Shown here: one piece after another, positions 49,308 to 57,688 of the stretch
Numbering within the stretch: position 1 is the first letter of the stretch
How the letters are laid out: the number at the start of each line of letters is the position of its first letter
NCBI GenBank assembly: GCA_963843595.1
Contig: CAWJLG010000016.1
Coordinates: 124,001 to 188,000 of the forward strand
Length of the DNA: 64,000 nt
Source: CAIWHR01 sp963843595
GTDB taxonomy: Bacteria > Pseudomonadota > Gammaproteobacteria > Burkholderiales > Casimicrobiaceae
Direction: 5' to 3'
Program-made: the position numbers and the translations under genes
The notes under the pieces: generated by a model
What the model was told of the DNA's origin: nothing
The model's input: the letters and a program-made list of their open reading frames with translations, nothing else
The model's database searches: none

Positions 49308-51512
49308 TCAGCCGAAACCCTTCATCGGCGACATCCCGATCTCGTTGATCTTCGCCGCGTAGTCGTTGATGAGCTGCGCGACGCGCCGGCTGTCCGTGAT
49401 CGCGACCTCGTGGGTGATGACGCGCTCGGTCTCGAGGCCGAGCTGCTTCAGCGTGTCGTCGATCTTGCTCATCCGGTAGTGCGCCAGCTCGGAGCCCTTG
49501 ACGAAGTGGCACTGGTAGTCGTCACCCTTCTTGCACCCCATCATCATCACGCCGTCGTAGCCCGAGTTGAGCGCGTCGGTGATCCAGATCGTGTTCACCG
49601 AGCCCAGGCAGCGCACCGGGATCGCCCGCACGAACGCCGAGTAGACGGTGCGCGCGAGGCCGGCCATGTCGAGCGCCGGATAGGCGTCGTTCTCGCAGGC
49701 CAGGAGCAGGATGCGCGGCCTTTCCGAGAACTCGTCGGGAATGTCGACGGCCTTGATCTGGCTGCCGACGGTGTCGACCGAGTAGTTCTCGAACGAGATG
49801 ACGCGCACCGGGCATGCGCCCATGCAGGTGCCGCAGCGGCGGCAGCGCGACTCGTTGAACACCGGGAAGCGCCTCTCGTCCTCGTCGATCGCGCCGAACG
49901 GACATTCGACGGTGCAGCGCTTGCACTGGGTGCAGCCTTCGAGGCGGACGATGGGATAGGAAAGATCACCGGCGCGCGGATGCGCGGCGCGGCCCCGCCC
50001 GGCGTTCTCGATCGCCTGGATCGCCTTCAGTGCGGCACCCGTGGCGTCCTCGGTCGCCTGCGCGAGGTCCATCGGCCGGCGCACGGGCCCGGCCGCGTAG
50101 ATGCCGGTGCGGCGCGTCTCGTACGGAAAGCAGATGAAGTGCGAGTCGCTGAAGCCGTGCTTCAGATGCGGCAGATCCTTGCCCTGGCGGTAGTCGAGGT
50201 TGAGGATCGACACCTGCTGCGCCTTCGCCGGATCCTCGTCCGGCAGTTCGACGTCGACGCCGCTGTTGGGAACCTGCCCCGTCGCCAGCACGACGAGGTC
50301 GGCGTCGATCGTGGCGTCCTCGTCGAGGATCAGGTCGCGCAAGCGCACCGCGCACCCGCCGCCGGCCGCTTCGACCTTGGTGACGCGCCCCTTGGTGAAG
50401 GTGACGCCCTTGTTCTGCGCGCTGCGATAGAAGTCCTCGCCCATGCCCGGCACGCGCAGGTCGGTGTAGACGACGACGGCATCCACGTCCGGGTTGGCGT
50501 CCTTGAAGTACATCGCCTGCTTGATGCTGGTCGCGCAACAGTGCCCGGAGCAGTACGGCAGGTGCGTCCCCGAATCGTCGCGCTGCCCGGCACACTGGAC
50601 GAAGACGACGCTCTTCACCTCGCCGCCGTCGGCGCGCCGGAGGGCGGCGCCGTTGGCCGCCTTCGCGAGCGCTTCGAGCCCGGCCTGATCGATCACGTTC
50701 GGCAGACCGCCGCCCAGCTCCGGCAGCTTCGCGATGTCGTACGCCGAGAATCCGGTGGCCTGGACGATCGCGCCGACGACCTCCTCGGTGACCGCACCGC
50801 TCTCCTGGGCGATCTTCACCGCGAAACGCCCCGGGGCGCCGGACGTCGCGGCGATCGTCGCGTTGAGATGCACGGCGATGCGCGGGTGCGCCGTGACCTT
50901 GGCGACCAACGCGGCAAGCCCGGTGTCCTGCGGCTCGCTGTAGGGCGACTTGAACGGCGTGCGCTTCCACAGGCGCGCGGCCCAGCCGCCGAGGGCGCCT
51001 TCCTTTTCGACGACGACCACGTCGTAGCCCGTTTCGGCCGCCTCGAGCGCCGCCGTGAGGCCGGACATGCCGCCGCCGACCACGAGCAGGCGGCGTTGGG
51101 TAGCGGCAGCCGGATTGCCGGCGGGCACCTTCATCTTCTTCAGCTCGGCGCAGCCCATCCGCACGTAGTCGGCGGCCATCTCCTGGCGGATCTCGTCGTG
51201 CTCGCCGCCCGGCGCGACGACCCAGAGCACGCCCTCGCGCAGGTTGGCGCGCGCCATCGCCACGGTGGGAAACTGGAACGCGTCGGTCTTCGCGCGGCGC
51301 GAGCAGGCGCCGATCATCACGTGGGTGACGCCCTCGCGCTCGACGTCGTCGCGGATCGTCTGCACGCCCTCCGCGCTGCACAGGAAGGCGTGGCGCTTGA
51401 CCACCTGCATCTTGCCCTCCTTCTGCGCGATCTTCTCGAGCTGCCCGACGTCGAGCGTCTCGCCGAGGCCGCAGCCCTCGCAGAGATAGGCCGCCGTCTT
51501 GACTTCGCTCAT
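49308..51512 (-). CDS. qmoB: QmoB/HdrA-like flavoprotein with MvhD-type C-terminus
   Basis: 734 residues. An N-terminal cysteine pair (YLCEGCGLGETLD) precedes the FAD site RLLVVGGGMSGLTAALEAAE. Two ferredoxin clusters, CTQCKRCTVECPFGAID and CRRCGTCMGACPVRVISF, come next. The C-terminal MvhD-like part has MMMGCKKGDDYQCHFVKGSE. It is the homologue of QmoB and would take up electrons from AprBA. Starts behind GGGAGG. Confidence 0.94.
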   Translation of the reverse strand: MSEVKTAAYLCEGCGLGETLDVGQLEKIAQKEGKMQVVKRHAFLCSAEGVQTIRDDVEREGVTHVMIGACSRRAKTDAFQFPTVAMARANLREGVLWVVAPGGEHDEIRQEMAADYVRMGCAELKKMKVPAGNPAAATQRRLLVVGGGMSGLTAALEAAETGYDVVVVEKEGALGGWAARLWKRTPFKSPYSEPQDTGLAALVAKVTAHPRIAVHLNATIAATSGAPGRFAVKIAQESGAVTEEVVGAIVQATGFSAYDIAKLPELGGGLPNVIDQAGLEALAKAANGAALRRADGGEVKSVVFVQCAGQRDDSGTHLPYCSGHCCATSIKQAMYFKDANPDVDAVVVYTDLRVPGMGEDFYRSAQNKGVTFTKGRVTKVEAAGGGCAVRLRDLILDEDATIDADLVVLATGQVPNSGVDVELPDEDPAKAQQVSILNLDYRQGKDLPHLKHGFSDSHFICFPYETRRTGIYAAGPVRRPMDLAQATEDATGAALKAIQAIENAGRGRAAHPRAGDLSYPIVRLEGCTQCKRCTVECPFGAIDEDERRFPVFNESRCRRCGTCMGACPVRVISFENYSVDTVGSQIKAVDIPDEFSERPRILLLACENDAYPALDMAGLARTVYSAFVRAIPVRCLGSVNTIWITDALNSGYDGVMMMGCKKGDDYQCHFVKGSELAHYRMSKIDDTLKQLGLETERVITHEVAITDSRRVAQLINDYAAKINEIGMSPMKGFG

Positions 51513-51555
51513 TGAGTAACCTCCCCCACGCTCGCCGCTGCGCGGACTTCGCGCC

Positions 51556-51575
51556 CCCCCTCCCGAAGGAGGGGG
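51556..51575. repeat. GC-rich hairpin between qmoB and qmoA
   Basis: CCCCCTCC-CGAA-GGAGGGGG, flanked by sequences like those at 48570 and 22011 (GAGCGCCTTGGGTCGGCC follows). It is an in-operon member of the GC-rich repeat family. Confidence 0.55.
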
Positions 51576-51603
51576 CGAGCGCCTTGGGTCGGCCCGGCGG
51601 CGC

Positions 51604-52893
51604 TCATGGCCGCACCTCCGCCGCCGCTGAAGAACGAACGACCTGGATCGCGCGCAGCGCCGCCGCCGTCGCGCTCTGGACCGACCGGTTGACGTCGAGC
51701 GGGCTCGCCGCCGAGCCCGCCGCGAACTGGCCGGCGTCGGTCGCGCCTTCGATGAATCCCGACGAGTCGGTCACGATGTCGGCCGGCAGCCGGATGCCGT
51801 TCGCCTCCGGCTCCATGCCGATGGCCAGCACGACCAGGTCGTGCGCCGTCTCGTAGCGGTGATAGCCCTCCGTGTCCACGCCGTGCAGTACCGGGTTGCC
51901 CGCCTTGTCGTCCCAGGCGATGCGGGCCGGCTTGGACTTGACGAACTTGACCGTCGGATCGCGCTGGACACTGCGGTAGAAATCCTCGAGCCGGTCGATC
52001 GCGCGGATGTCGATGTAGTAGACGGTGGACCGCGCCTCCTCGCCATACGCCTCGCGCACGTACTGCGTCTGCTTCAGCGACGCCATGCAGCAGATCCGCG
52101 AGCAATGCCGCAGGTGGTTCTCGTCGCGCGAACCCGCACACTGGATGAAGGCGATGTTCTTCGCTTCGCGCCCGTCGGACGGACGCAGCAGCCGGCCGCC
52201 GGTGGGGCCGCTCGGATCCGCGATGCGCTCGAATTCGACGCTGGTGACGACGTCGGGAATGCGCCCGTAACCGTACGGCTGGATCTTCGCCGCGTCATAG
52301 GGCTTCCACCCGGTCGCCCAGACGACGGTGCCCACATGGAGCTCGATCGTTTCCTCCTGCATGTCGAGGTCGATGGCGTCGACTTTGCAGGCGGCCTTGG
52401 CTTTCGTCGCGTCGTCGGTGCCGACGAGCGACGGGTCGAGCACATAGCGCTGCGGATACGCCATCGCGTGCGGCAGGTACGCGGCCTTGATCCTGTCGAG
52501 ACCGTAGTTGTACGGGTTCGGTATCTCGGTGGCGACCACCTTCGCGCATTCGCCGCACGCCGTGCACCGCTCGTTCACGTACCGCGGCCGGACCCGCAGC
52601 GTGACCCGGTAATCGCCGCGGGTTCCGGAGACGCCGGTCACCTCGGCCATCGTCAGCACGCGCACATTGCGATTGCCCTTGATCCGCCGCAGGTTGATCT
52701 CCAGACCGCAGGTCGGATGGCACATCTTCGGGAAGTAGCGGTATAGAAGCGCCGTCCGCCCGCCGAGCGTGGCGTCGCGCTCGACCAGCAGCACCTCGCT
52801 GCCGCATTCGGCGGCCTCGAGCGCCGCCGTCATGCCGCTGATCCCTCCGCCGACCACGAGGATGGTCTGGTTGGTCGCGATGGGTGCCGTCAT
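51604..52893 (-). CDS. qmoA: QmoA/HdrA-like flavoprotein
   Basis: 429 residues. FAD site: ILVVGGGISGMTAALEAAEC. Cysteine regions: MCHPTCGLEINLRRIKG, CTACGECAKVVATEIP and the HdrA-type FIQCAGSRDENHLRHCSRIC. The start at 52893 lies behind GGAGACTCC; upstream residues in the longer frame are not family-like. It is the first gene of the qmoA-qmoB-hdrC-hdrB unit, whose candidate operator is at 53012. Confidence 0.94.
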   Translation of the reverse strand: MTAPIATNQTILVVGGGISGMTAALEAAECGSEVLLVERDATLGGRTALLYRYFPKMCHPTCGLEINLRRIKGNRNVRVLTMAEVTGVSGTRGDYRVTLRVRPRYVNERCTACGECAKVVATEIPNPYNYGLDRIKAAYLPHAMAYPQRYVLDPSLVGTDDATKAKAACKVDAIDLDMQEETIELHVGTVVWATGWKPYDAAKIQPYGYGRIPDVVTSVEFERIADPSGPTGGRLLRPSDGREAKNIAFIQCAGSRDENHLRHCSRICCMASLKQTQYVREAYGEEARSTVYYIDIRAIDRLEDFYRSVQRDPTVKFVKSKPARIAWDDKAGNPVLHGVDTEGYHRYETAHDLVVLAIGMEPEANGIRLPADIVTDSSGFIEGATDAGQFAAGSAASPLDVNRSVQSATAAALRAIQVVRSSAAAEVRP

Positions 52894-53011
52894 GGAGTCT
52901 CCGCTGGTGGCGCCACCTTCGTTATCGGGGCGCACGATCGTGCCTGCCGCGCGAGGCGCGCGTGCCTTGTCGGGCAATCCGGACAATCACACACAAAAAG
53001 TTCGCTCCGGA

Positions 53012-53031
53012 CTACTCCCCGGATGGAGTAG
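53012..53031 (-). promoter_or_regulatory. Candidate operator, shared palindrome (site 5)
   Basis: CTACTCCCCGGATGGAGTAG, with 7-bp perfect arms. On the minus strand it reads with the same core CCATCCGGGG as sites 1 and 4. It lies 119 bases before qmoA and within the last codons of the upstream phosphodiesterase gene. Confidence 0.5.
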
Positions 53032-53542
53032 CCCATCGTAGCGGCCGGATTTCGAACGCGAGCGTCGCAAGGTCCGCCAGCAGCCACGTCGCGGGGCCTC
53101 CGAGCCCCGCCACGGTGCCGGGATTGACGAGCCAGGTGCTCCCGCCCTTCACATTGGGCTGCGCCACGACGCTGGCCTCGTGCGAGTGGCCACAGCAGAC
53201 CACGTCGTAGTCGCCGGCGCACGCAAGGCCATGCCCATAGTGGGGGTAGTGGGTTGCGAACACCCGCCGGCCACCGAGGTTCAAATCGGCATCGGCGCCA
53301 TGGTAGGTGACGAGCCCCCCGGACGCCGGGCCGAGCCTTGCCAGTGCCAGCGGCTCGCCGAGGTTGTTGCCGTGAACGAAATGCACGGGGAGTCCGTGGG
53401 CGAACAGCGGTCGCAGCGTATTCGCGCCGATCACGTCCCCGCAGTGGATCACCGCCTCGGCGCCGGCCGCTTTCGCCTCGGCCACCGCCGCGGCGAGCAT
53501 CGGCGCGCGGTCATGGCTGTCCGAGACGATGCAGACCTTCAT
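53012..53542 (-). CDS. Metallophosphoesterase (YfcE/MJ0936 type)
   Basis: 176 residues. Metal-binding motifs are VSDSHDRAPML (DxH), IHCGDVIG (GD), VHGNNLG (GN-type), HYPHYGHG and CCGHSHEAS (GHxH). It probably hydrolyses small phosphodiesters. Its 3' end includes the qmo operator, and it precedes qmoA by 118 bp. A link to sulfur metabolism is not evident. Confidence 0.86.
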   Translation of the reverse strand: MKVCIVSDSHDRAPMLAAAVAEAKAAGAEAVIHCGDVIGANTLRPLFAHGLPVHFVHGNNLGEPLALARLGPASGGLVTYHGADADLNLGGRRVFATHYPHYGHGLACAGDYDVVCCGHSHEASVVAQPNVKGGSTWLVNPGTVAGLGGPATWLLADLATLAFEIRPLRWATPSGE

Positions 53543-53570
53543 CGGGTGTACCGGGTTCGCGGGCGCGAGG

Positions 53571-53771
53571 TCAGGATGTCGGCTCCGCGGGGTTGCCCGG
53601 CGCGATGCCGAACACGCGATCGAGGCCGAGCTCGGCGATCAGGCGATCGGCCGCCCCCTGACCGTGCTCGCGGACGACCTCCGCCAGGATCAGACGGGCG
53701 CCGTGCCGGTTGTAGCCGCCGCCGAAGGAGGCCTGCGCCGCCAGAAGCTCGCGTGCCTTCGCCAGCGTCAT
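53571..53771 (-). CDS. Small hypothetical protein, 66 residues
   Basis: Reads MTLAKARELLAAQASFGGGY, RHGARLILAEVVREHGQGAA and DRLIAELGLDRVFGIAPG. Helical, without cysteines. The start overlaps the stop of the 134-residue gene (ATGA). Unknown function; conserved features are only suspected. Confidence 0.65.
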   Translation of the reverse strand: MTLAKARELLAAQASFGGGYNRHGARLILAEVVREHGQGAADRLIAELGLDRVFGIAPGNPAEPTS

Positions 53772-54172
53772 AGGAGCGACGGGCCGTGGTAATCGTCCTC
53801 GGAGAGATCGGACGCGGTGGCGCCGGATGCGATGCCGGCGCTCTTGCGCTCGTGGTCCGACTGCACCTGCAGCAGCGACACCATGCACTCCCGGAGACTG
53901 TCGTAGGTGTCGCGACCCGTGCCGTAGTGGTCGGCATCGGAATAGAAAAACTGGCACCGGTAGCACCCGTCGGCGATCTTGAACACGACGAAATGCGCGC
54001 CCCGATCGGTCCAGAACAGCGTCGGGGCGAGCGTCGTCTCGTTGCCGCCCGGTTCGAGGCCGAGTTCGCTGTCGGCAAGTTCGGGTTCGACGTCCCTGCC
54101 ATAGCGCTGACGCAGTACCTGCGCGGCGATCGCAAGCTCGGCTTCGGTGAAATCGGGAACCATGGCGGCCAT
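53768..54172 (-). CDS. Hypothetical protein, 134 residues
   Basis: Begins MAAMVPDFTEAELAIAAQVL. The middle reads ETTLAPTLFWTDRGAHFVVF and GCYRCQFFYSDADHYGTGRD, suggesting a small alpha/beta protein with a C-x2-C pair. An internal ATG at 54163 is an alternative start. Cotranslated with the 66-residue gene. I do not recognise it. Confidence 0.68.
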   Translation of the reverse strand: MAAMVPDFTEAELAIAAQVLRQRYGRDVEPELADSELGLEPGGNETTLAPTLFWTDRGAHFVVFKIADGCYRCQFFYSDADHYGTGRDTYDSLRECMVSLLQVQSDHERKSAGIASGATASDLSEDDYHGPSLL

Positions 54173-54222
54173 CGGCGGATCGTCGCGGGAAACATGGCCA
54201 TTCTAGCGCAAGAACAAATGCG

Positions 54223-54699
54223 CTACTTCATCGCAAACAGCTTGACGAGATCGGCGCGCGAAACGATGCCGACGACCCTGCGTTCGCGGTCGGTGACGAC
54301 GAGCCGCTTGATCTTGTTGCGGTCCATGAGGCTCACCGCGCGTTCGAGCGTGTCGTCCTCGCCGATCGTGACCGGCGCGTGCGTCATGATGTCGTCGACG
54401 ATCGTGCCCATTCCTTTCTTGACACGCCGCTTGCGCGCGACCGTCACCAGGACGTCGGCGACGGTGTCGTCCTCGAGGTTCATTGCCGACAGGAAATCGG
54501 CCTCGGTGAGGATGCCGACCAGACGATCCTCGACGTCGACGACCGGCAACCCGCTGATCTTCTTCTCCACGATCAGCTCCGCGGCCGCGGGGAGCGAACT
54601 GCCCTGCCGCACCGTCACCACGCCCTTGGTCATCACGTCCTTCACGTGCAGCAGTTTCGCGTGACGGATCTGGGGTGCGGTCGCGACGTCCTTGCCCAT
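54223..54699 (-). CDS. CBS-domain pair, probably the C-terminal part of the SQR
   Basis: 158 residues with two CBS motifs: VKDVMTKGVVTVRQGSSLPA with VVDVEDRLVGILTEADFL, and MTHAPVTIGEDDTLERAVSL with VTDRERRVVGIVSRADLVKL. The ATG at 54699 follows directly, in another frame, on the C-terminal SQR motif LLPSHMT. One base of difference would join them as MT-FMGKDVATAPQ. It could be a separate gene or the C-terminal domain of the flavoprotein. Confidence 0.82.
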   Translation of the reverse strand: MGKDVATAPQIRHAKLLHVKDVMTKGVVTVRQGSSLPAAAELIVEKKISGLPVVDVEDRLVGILTEADFLSAMNLEDDTVADVLVTVARKRRVKKGMGTIVDDIMTHAPVTIGEDDTLERAVSLMDRNKIKRLVVTDRERRVVGIVSRADLVKLFAMK

Positions 54700-55924
54700 G
54701 AAGCGTCATGTGCGAAGGCAGCAGCGGTACGTGCGGCAGGTGGCCGGGCAGCAGCATGTTCCAGTACACCCACTTGAACGCGAGCTTGCCCATGTGGTTC
54801 ATGTAGCTCTCTTCGAGCAGCGAGAACGGGCCGGCGTACGGCAGCGGGAACGAACCCTCGAGCGGCTCGATGTCGTAGTTGAAATCGAGCAGCATCGCCT
54901 TGTGATGGCCGGTCTCGACGAAGCAGTTCGCGTGACCGTCGAAGCTCGGCAGCGGCACCTTGCCGTCGATCTCGCGCAGCAGGTTCTCGACGACCGTCTC
55001 CGCCTCGAAGTGGGCGACCGAGCCCGCCTTCGACGTGGCGACGTTCGTGTTGTCGCCGAGGAGGTAGATGCGCTCCGCGTTGCGGCTCTTCAGCGTGCGC
55101 GGATCGGTCATCCCGTAGCCGGCGCCGTCGCCCAGCCCCGAGTCGTCGATGACCGCGGGCCCGAGGTTCGGCGGAATCGCGCACAGCAGATCATAGTCGA
55201 CGGTGCGCCCGTCGAAGGTGCGGATCGATTTCTTCGCCACATCGACGGACTCGATCGCGAAATTCGGCACCACCTTGATGCCCTTGGCCTCGGCGACCTT
55301 CGACAGGATCCGGTTGGCGTTCGGCTTGGTGAAGGCGCCCGTGTACGGCGTGACCAGCGAGATCTCGATGCGGTCGCGCACACCCTTCTGCAGGAAGTAG
55401 TAATCGGCGAGAAACGCGAACTCGAGCGGCGCGACCGGACACTTGATCGGCATCTCGCAGATGTCGATGACGAGCCGGCCCTCGCGCATCGACTCCAGCC
55501 CGTCGCGCATCGCCAGCGCGCCGTCCAGCGTGTAGAACGTGTGCACCCCCCTGCCCATCTCGTCGGCCATGCCCGCGACTTCCTCGGGAGCCGTCCGGCA
55601 GCCGAGCGCGCAGACGAGGAAATCGTAGGGAAAGCGGCCGGCGCTGGTCTCGACCTCGCGCTTGGCGTGGTCGATCAGCCGGATGTCGGCATTGACGAAG
55701 CCGACGCTGCGCGGCAGCGGCGCGTCGATCGGGCGCACGACGTCGACTTCCCTGTCGTAGCCGTACATGCCGAAGGGCAGGAAGAGGAGGCCCGGCTGAT
55801 AGACGTGAAGCCCGGCCCGGTCGATCACCGTGATCGCCCACTCCTTGAGGTCGAGCCGGTGGCAGAGCATGTTGGCCGTCAGCGCGCCGCCGGTGCCGGC
55901 GCCGAGGATGACGATGTTCTTCAT
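54700..55924 (-). CDS. sqr: Sulfide:quinone oxidoreductase-type flavoprotein
   Basis: About 405 residues. It begins MKNIVILGAGTGGALTANML (FAD site), with YQPGLLFLPFGMYG, VCALGCRTAPEEVAG, the cysteine in CEMPIKCPVAPLEFAFLADY and IYLLGDNTNVATSKAGSVAH. It oxidises sulfide and reduces quinone, peripheral to the membrane (helices near KLAFKWVYWNMLLPGHLP). The proper stop is missing: the frame runs on out of phase to 54203 over the CBS region, so an indel near 54703-54706 is likely. Confidence 0.86.
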
Positions 55925-56149
55925 GAGGGACGCTCCCGCAGGCGAACGAGCATCCACGCGCCCAAACGGTCGATCACCGCCGGCGCGATCTGCGGACACC
56001 CATGGGACACTGTGTCACCGCGGCGTCGGGAGCGCGTTGACCTGCCTCAACGGGTCGGGCGAAGACGAATGGCCGCGACCGGACGCCGCACGCGCACGCT
56101 CGTCCGTCGGCGGCGTCCCGCGGTCAGCGCGCGGACGGGTGGAGCGAAA
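55925..56149. other. Non-coding gap
   Basis: 225 bases between the SQR start and the CMD-Rieske stop. No gene is supported. GGACACCCATGGGACAC at 55994 is weakly symmetric and may lie in the SQR promoter. Confidence 0.35.
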
Positions 56150-56794
56150 CTACCACTGTGCGAACAGCCGTCCCTTCACGACCTTGTGCGGAAAGGCGTT
56201 GAGCGGCGCGTCGCCCTTGGCCACGCACCGTCCGCTCGCGATGTCGAACGCCCACTCGTGCTTGGGGCAGGTGAGCCGGCTCCCCTTCAGCGCCAGATGC
56301 GGAATGTTCGTCGACTCGTGCGGACACAGGCTGTCGTACACCTTGAACGTGCGTTCCTTCCGGTAGACGAACAGCCCGCGGCCGTCGCAATCCAGGCGCG
56401 CCGCCTTGCCGTCCGCGAGTTCGGCGACGGCGACGACGTCGTGCCAGACCGGTTCCGGAGCCGGCGCAGGCGTCGCAGTCGCGACCTCGCGCGGAAACTC
56501 CGGCAGGTCCATCCGCAGGATGACGTCGATCGCCCAGACGATCTTCGCCAGCCCGAGCGCGGGAAACGCCATCAGCAGCGCATCGACGACTTCTTCCGCC
56601 GTCGCCCCTTCGCGCAGCGCGCGCTTCAGGTACTGCCGCAGGCCGTTCTCGGTCTGCGCGTGCACCTTGGTGATCACCGAAATCAGGTTGCGGGTCTTCG
56701 GGTCGAGCCGGCTGCCGGCGTCCTTCAGGAACCTGAAATAGGCGGACATCGCCTCCGGGCGGGCCTTGACGAGATAGCTGAGCGCGTCGCTCAT
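56150..56794 (-). CDS. Carboxymuconolactone decarboxylase-like plus Rieske domain fusion
   Basis: 214 residues. Residues 1-105 form a CMD/AhpD-type helical domain (ISVITKVHAQTENGLRQYLK, VVDALLMAFPALGLAKIVW) without the AhpD CxxC. Residues 115-214 form a Rieske [2Fe-2S] domain with SLCPHESTN and LTCPKHEWAFD. The start lies behind GGGGAT. It belongs to the nar operon end, 86 bp after the parvulin gene, and may be an electron carrier. Confidence 0.85.
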   Translation of the reverse strand: MSDALSYLVKARPEAMSAYFRFLKDAGSRLDPKTRNLISVITKVHAQTENGLRQYLKRALREGATAEEVVDALLMAFPALGLAKIVWAIDVILRMDLPEFPREVATATPAPAPEPVWHDVVAVAELADGKAARLDCDGRGLFVYRKERTFKVYDSLCPHESTNIPHLALKGSRLTCPKHEWAFDIASGRCVAKGDAPLNAFPHKVVKGRLFAQW

Positions 56795-56880
56795 GAGCGG
56801 AATCCCCAGTGAAAGTTGACGACTGTCGGAGATTCTACCGGCTGGCGCACACGTTCGACACGCGCGGCCGCGCGAGGAGG

Positions 56881-57666
56881 TTACTGGACGAGCGGTGTCG
56901 CCGCCGCGGCGAGATCGACGCCCGCGAGCGAGGCACGGCCGGCCAGCACCTCGACGTATTGCCGCAACGCACGTTCCTCGACACGGGCGGCAAGGTACTG
57001 CGCGACGCTCGCCTCGACCTCCTCGAAGGGCAGCGTGCGCCCGGGAATGCGTCGCTCGACCGCCACGATGTGGAAGCCGTAGCGCGTGGCGACCAGCGTC
57101 GGCAGCACGCCGGTCGCCGTCGTGCCGAACAACGCCCGGTCGAATTCGGGCACCATCTCGCCGCGGCCGAACTGGCCGAGGTTGCCGCCATGCTGGCCCG
57201 ACGGGCAGTTGGAGAGCGCCTGCGCCCGCTCCGCGAACGGCGCCGCGTCCGCCTTGAGCGCCGCGAGCTCGCGCTCCGCGCGGTCGCGCAATGCCATCAC
57301 CGGCGTGCCTGGCGTCACCGCGAACAGGATGTGCCGCGCCTCCACCAGGTCGCCGGACGTGAACTTCTCCGGATGCGTCTCGAAATAGCGCCGGCACTCC
57401 TCCGCCGTCGGCGCCGGCGTCTTCACCTCGGCGTCGAGCACCTGCGCGATCGCCTCGTCCTCGGCGTCGCGATCGGCAAAGGCGACGTCATCCCGCGCGG
57501 CGCCGCCTTCGAAGAGACCCAGCTCGCCGGCGCGTTGCAGCAGCAGCTCGCGGATGGCGAGCGTCCGGCGCGCCGCAGCCTCGGGATCGGCGGCGCCCGC
57601 GTGCAGCGCCGCCTCGCGCTCGACGGCGTCCGTTGACAGTGTCGTGTCGTTCACGCGCAGATTCAT
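56881..57666 (-). CDS. Parvulin-type peptidyl-prolyl isomerase (NifM-like)
   Basis: 261 residues. A helical N-terminal part is followed by the parvulin core EARHILFAVTPGTPVMALRD, NCPSGQHGGNLGQFGRGEMV and VLPTLVATRYGFHIVAVERR. No signal peptide, so it is cytoplasmic. Genes of this type often close nar operons and assist nitrate reductase maturation. GGAGGCGTGACC precedes the ATG at 57666. Confidence 0.9.
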   Translation of the reverse strand: MNLRVNDTTLSTDAVEREAALHAGAADPEAAARRTLAIRELLLQRAGELGLFEGGAARDDVAFADRDAEDEAIAQVLDAEVKTPAPTAEECRRYFETHPEKFTSGDLVEARHILFAVTPGTPVMALRDRAERELAALKADAAPFAERAQALSNCPSGQHGGNLGQFGRGEMVPEFDRALFGTTATGVLPTLVATRYGFHIVAVERRIPGRTLPFEEVEASVAQYLAARVEERALRQYVEVLAGRASLAGVDLAAAATPLVQ

Positions 57667-57688
57667 GGTCACGCCTCCTTCGTTTGCG

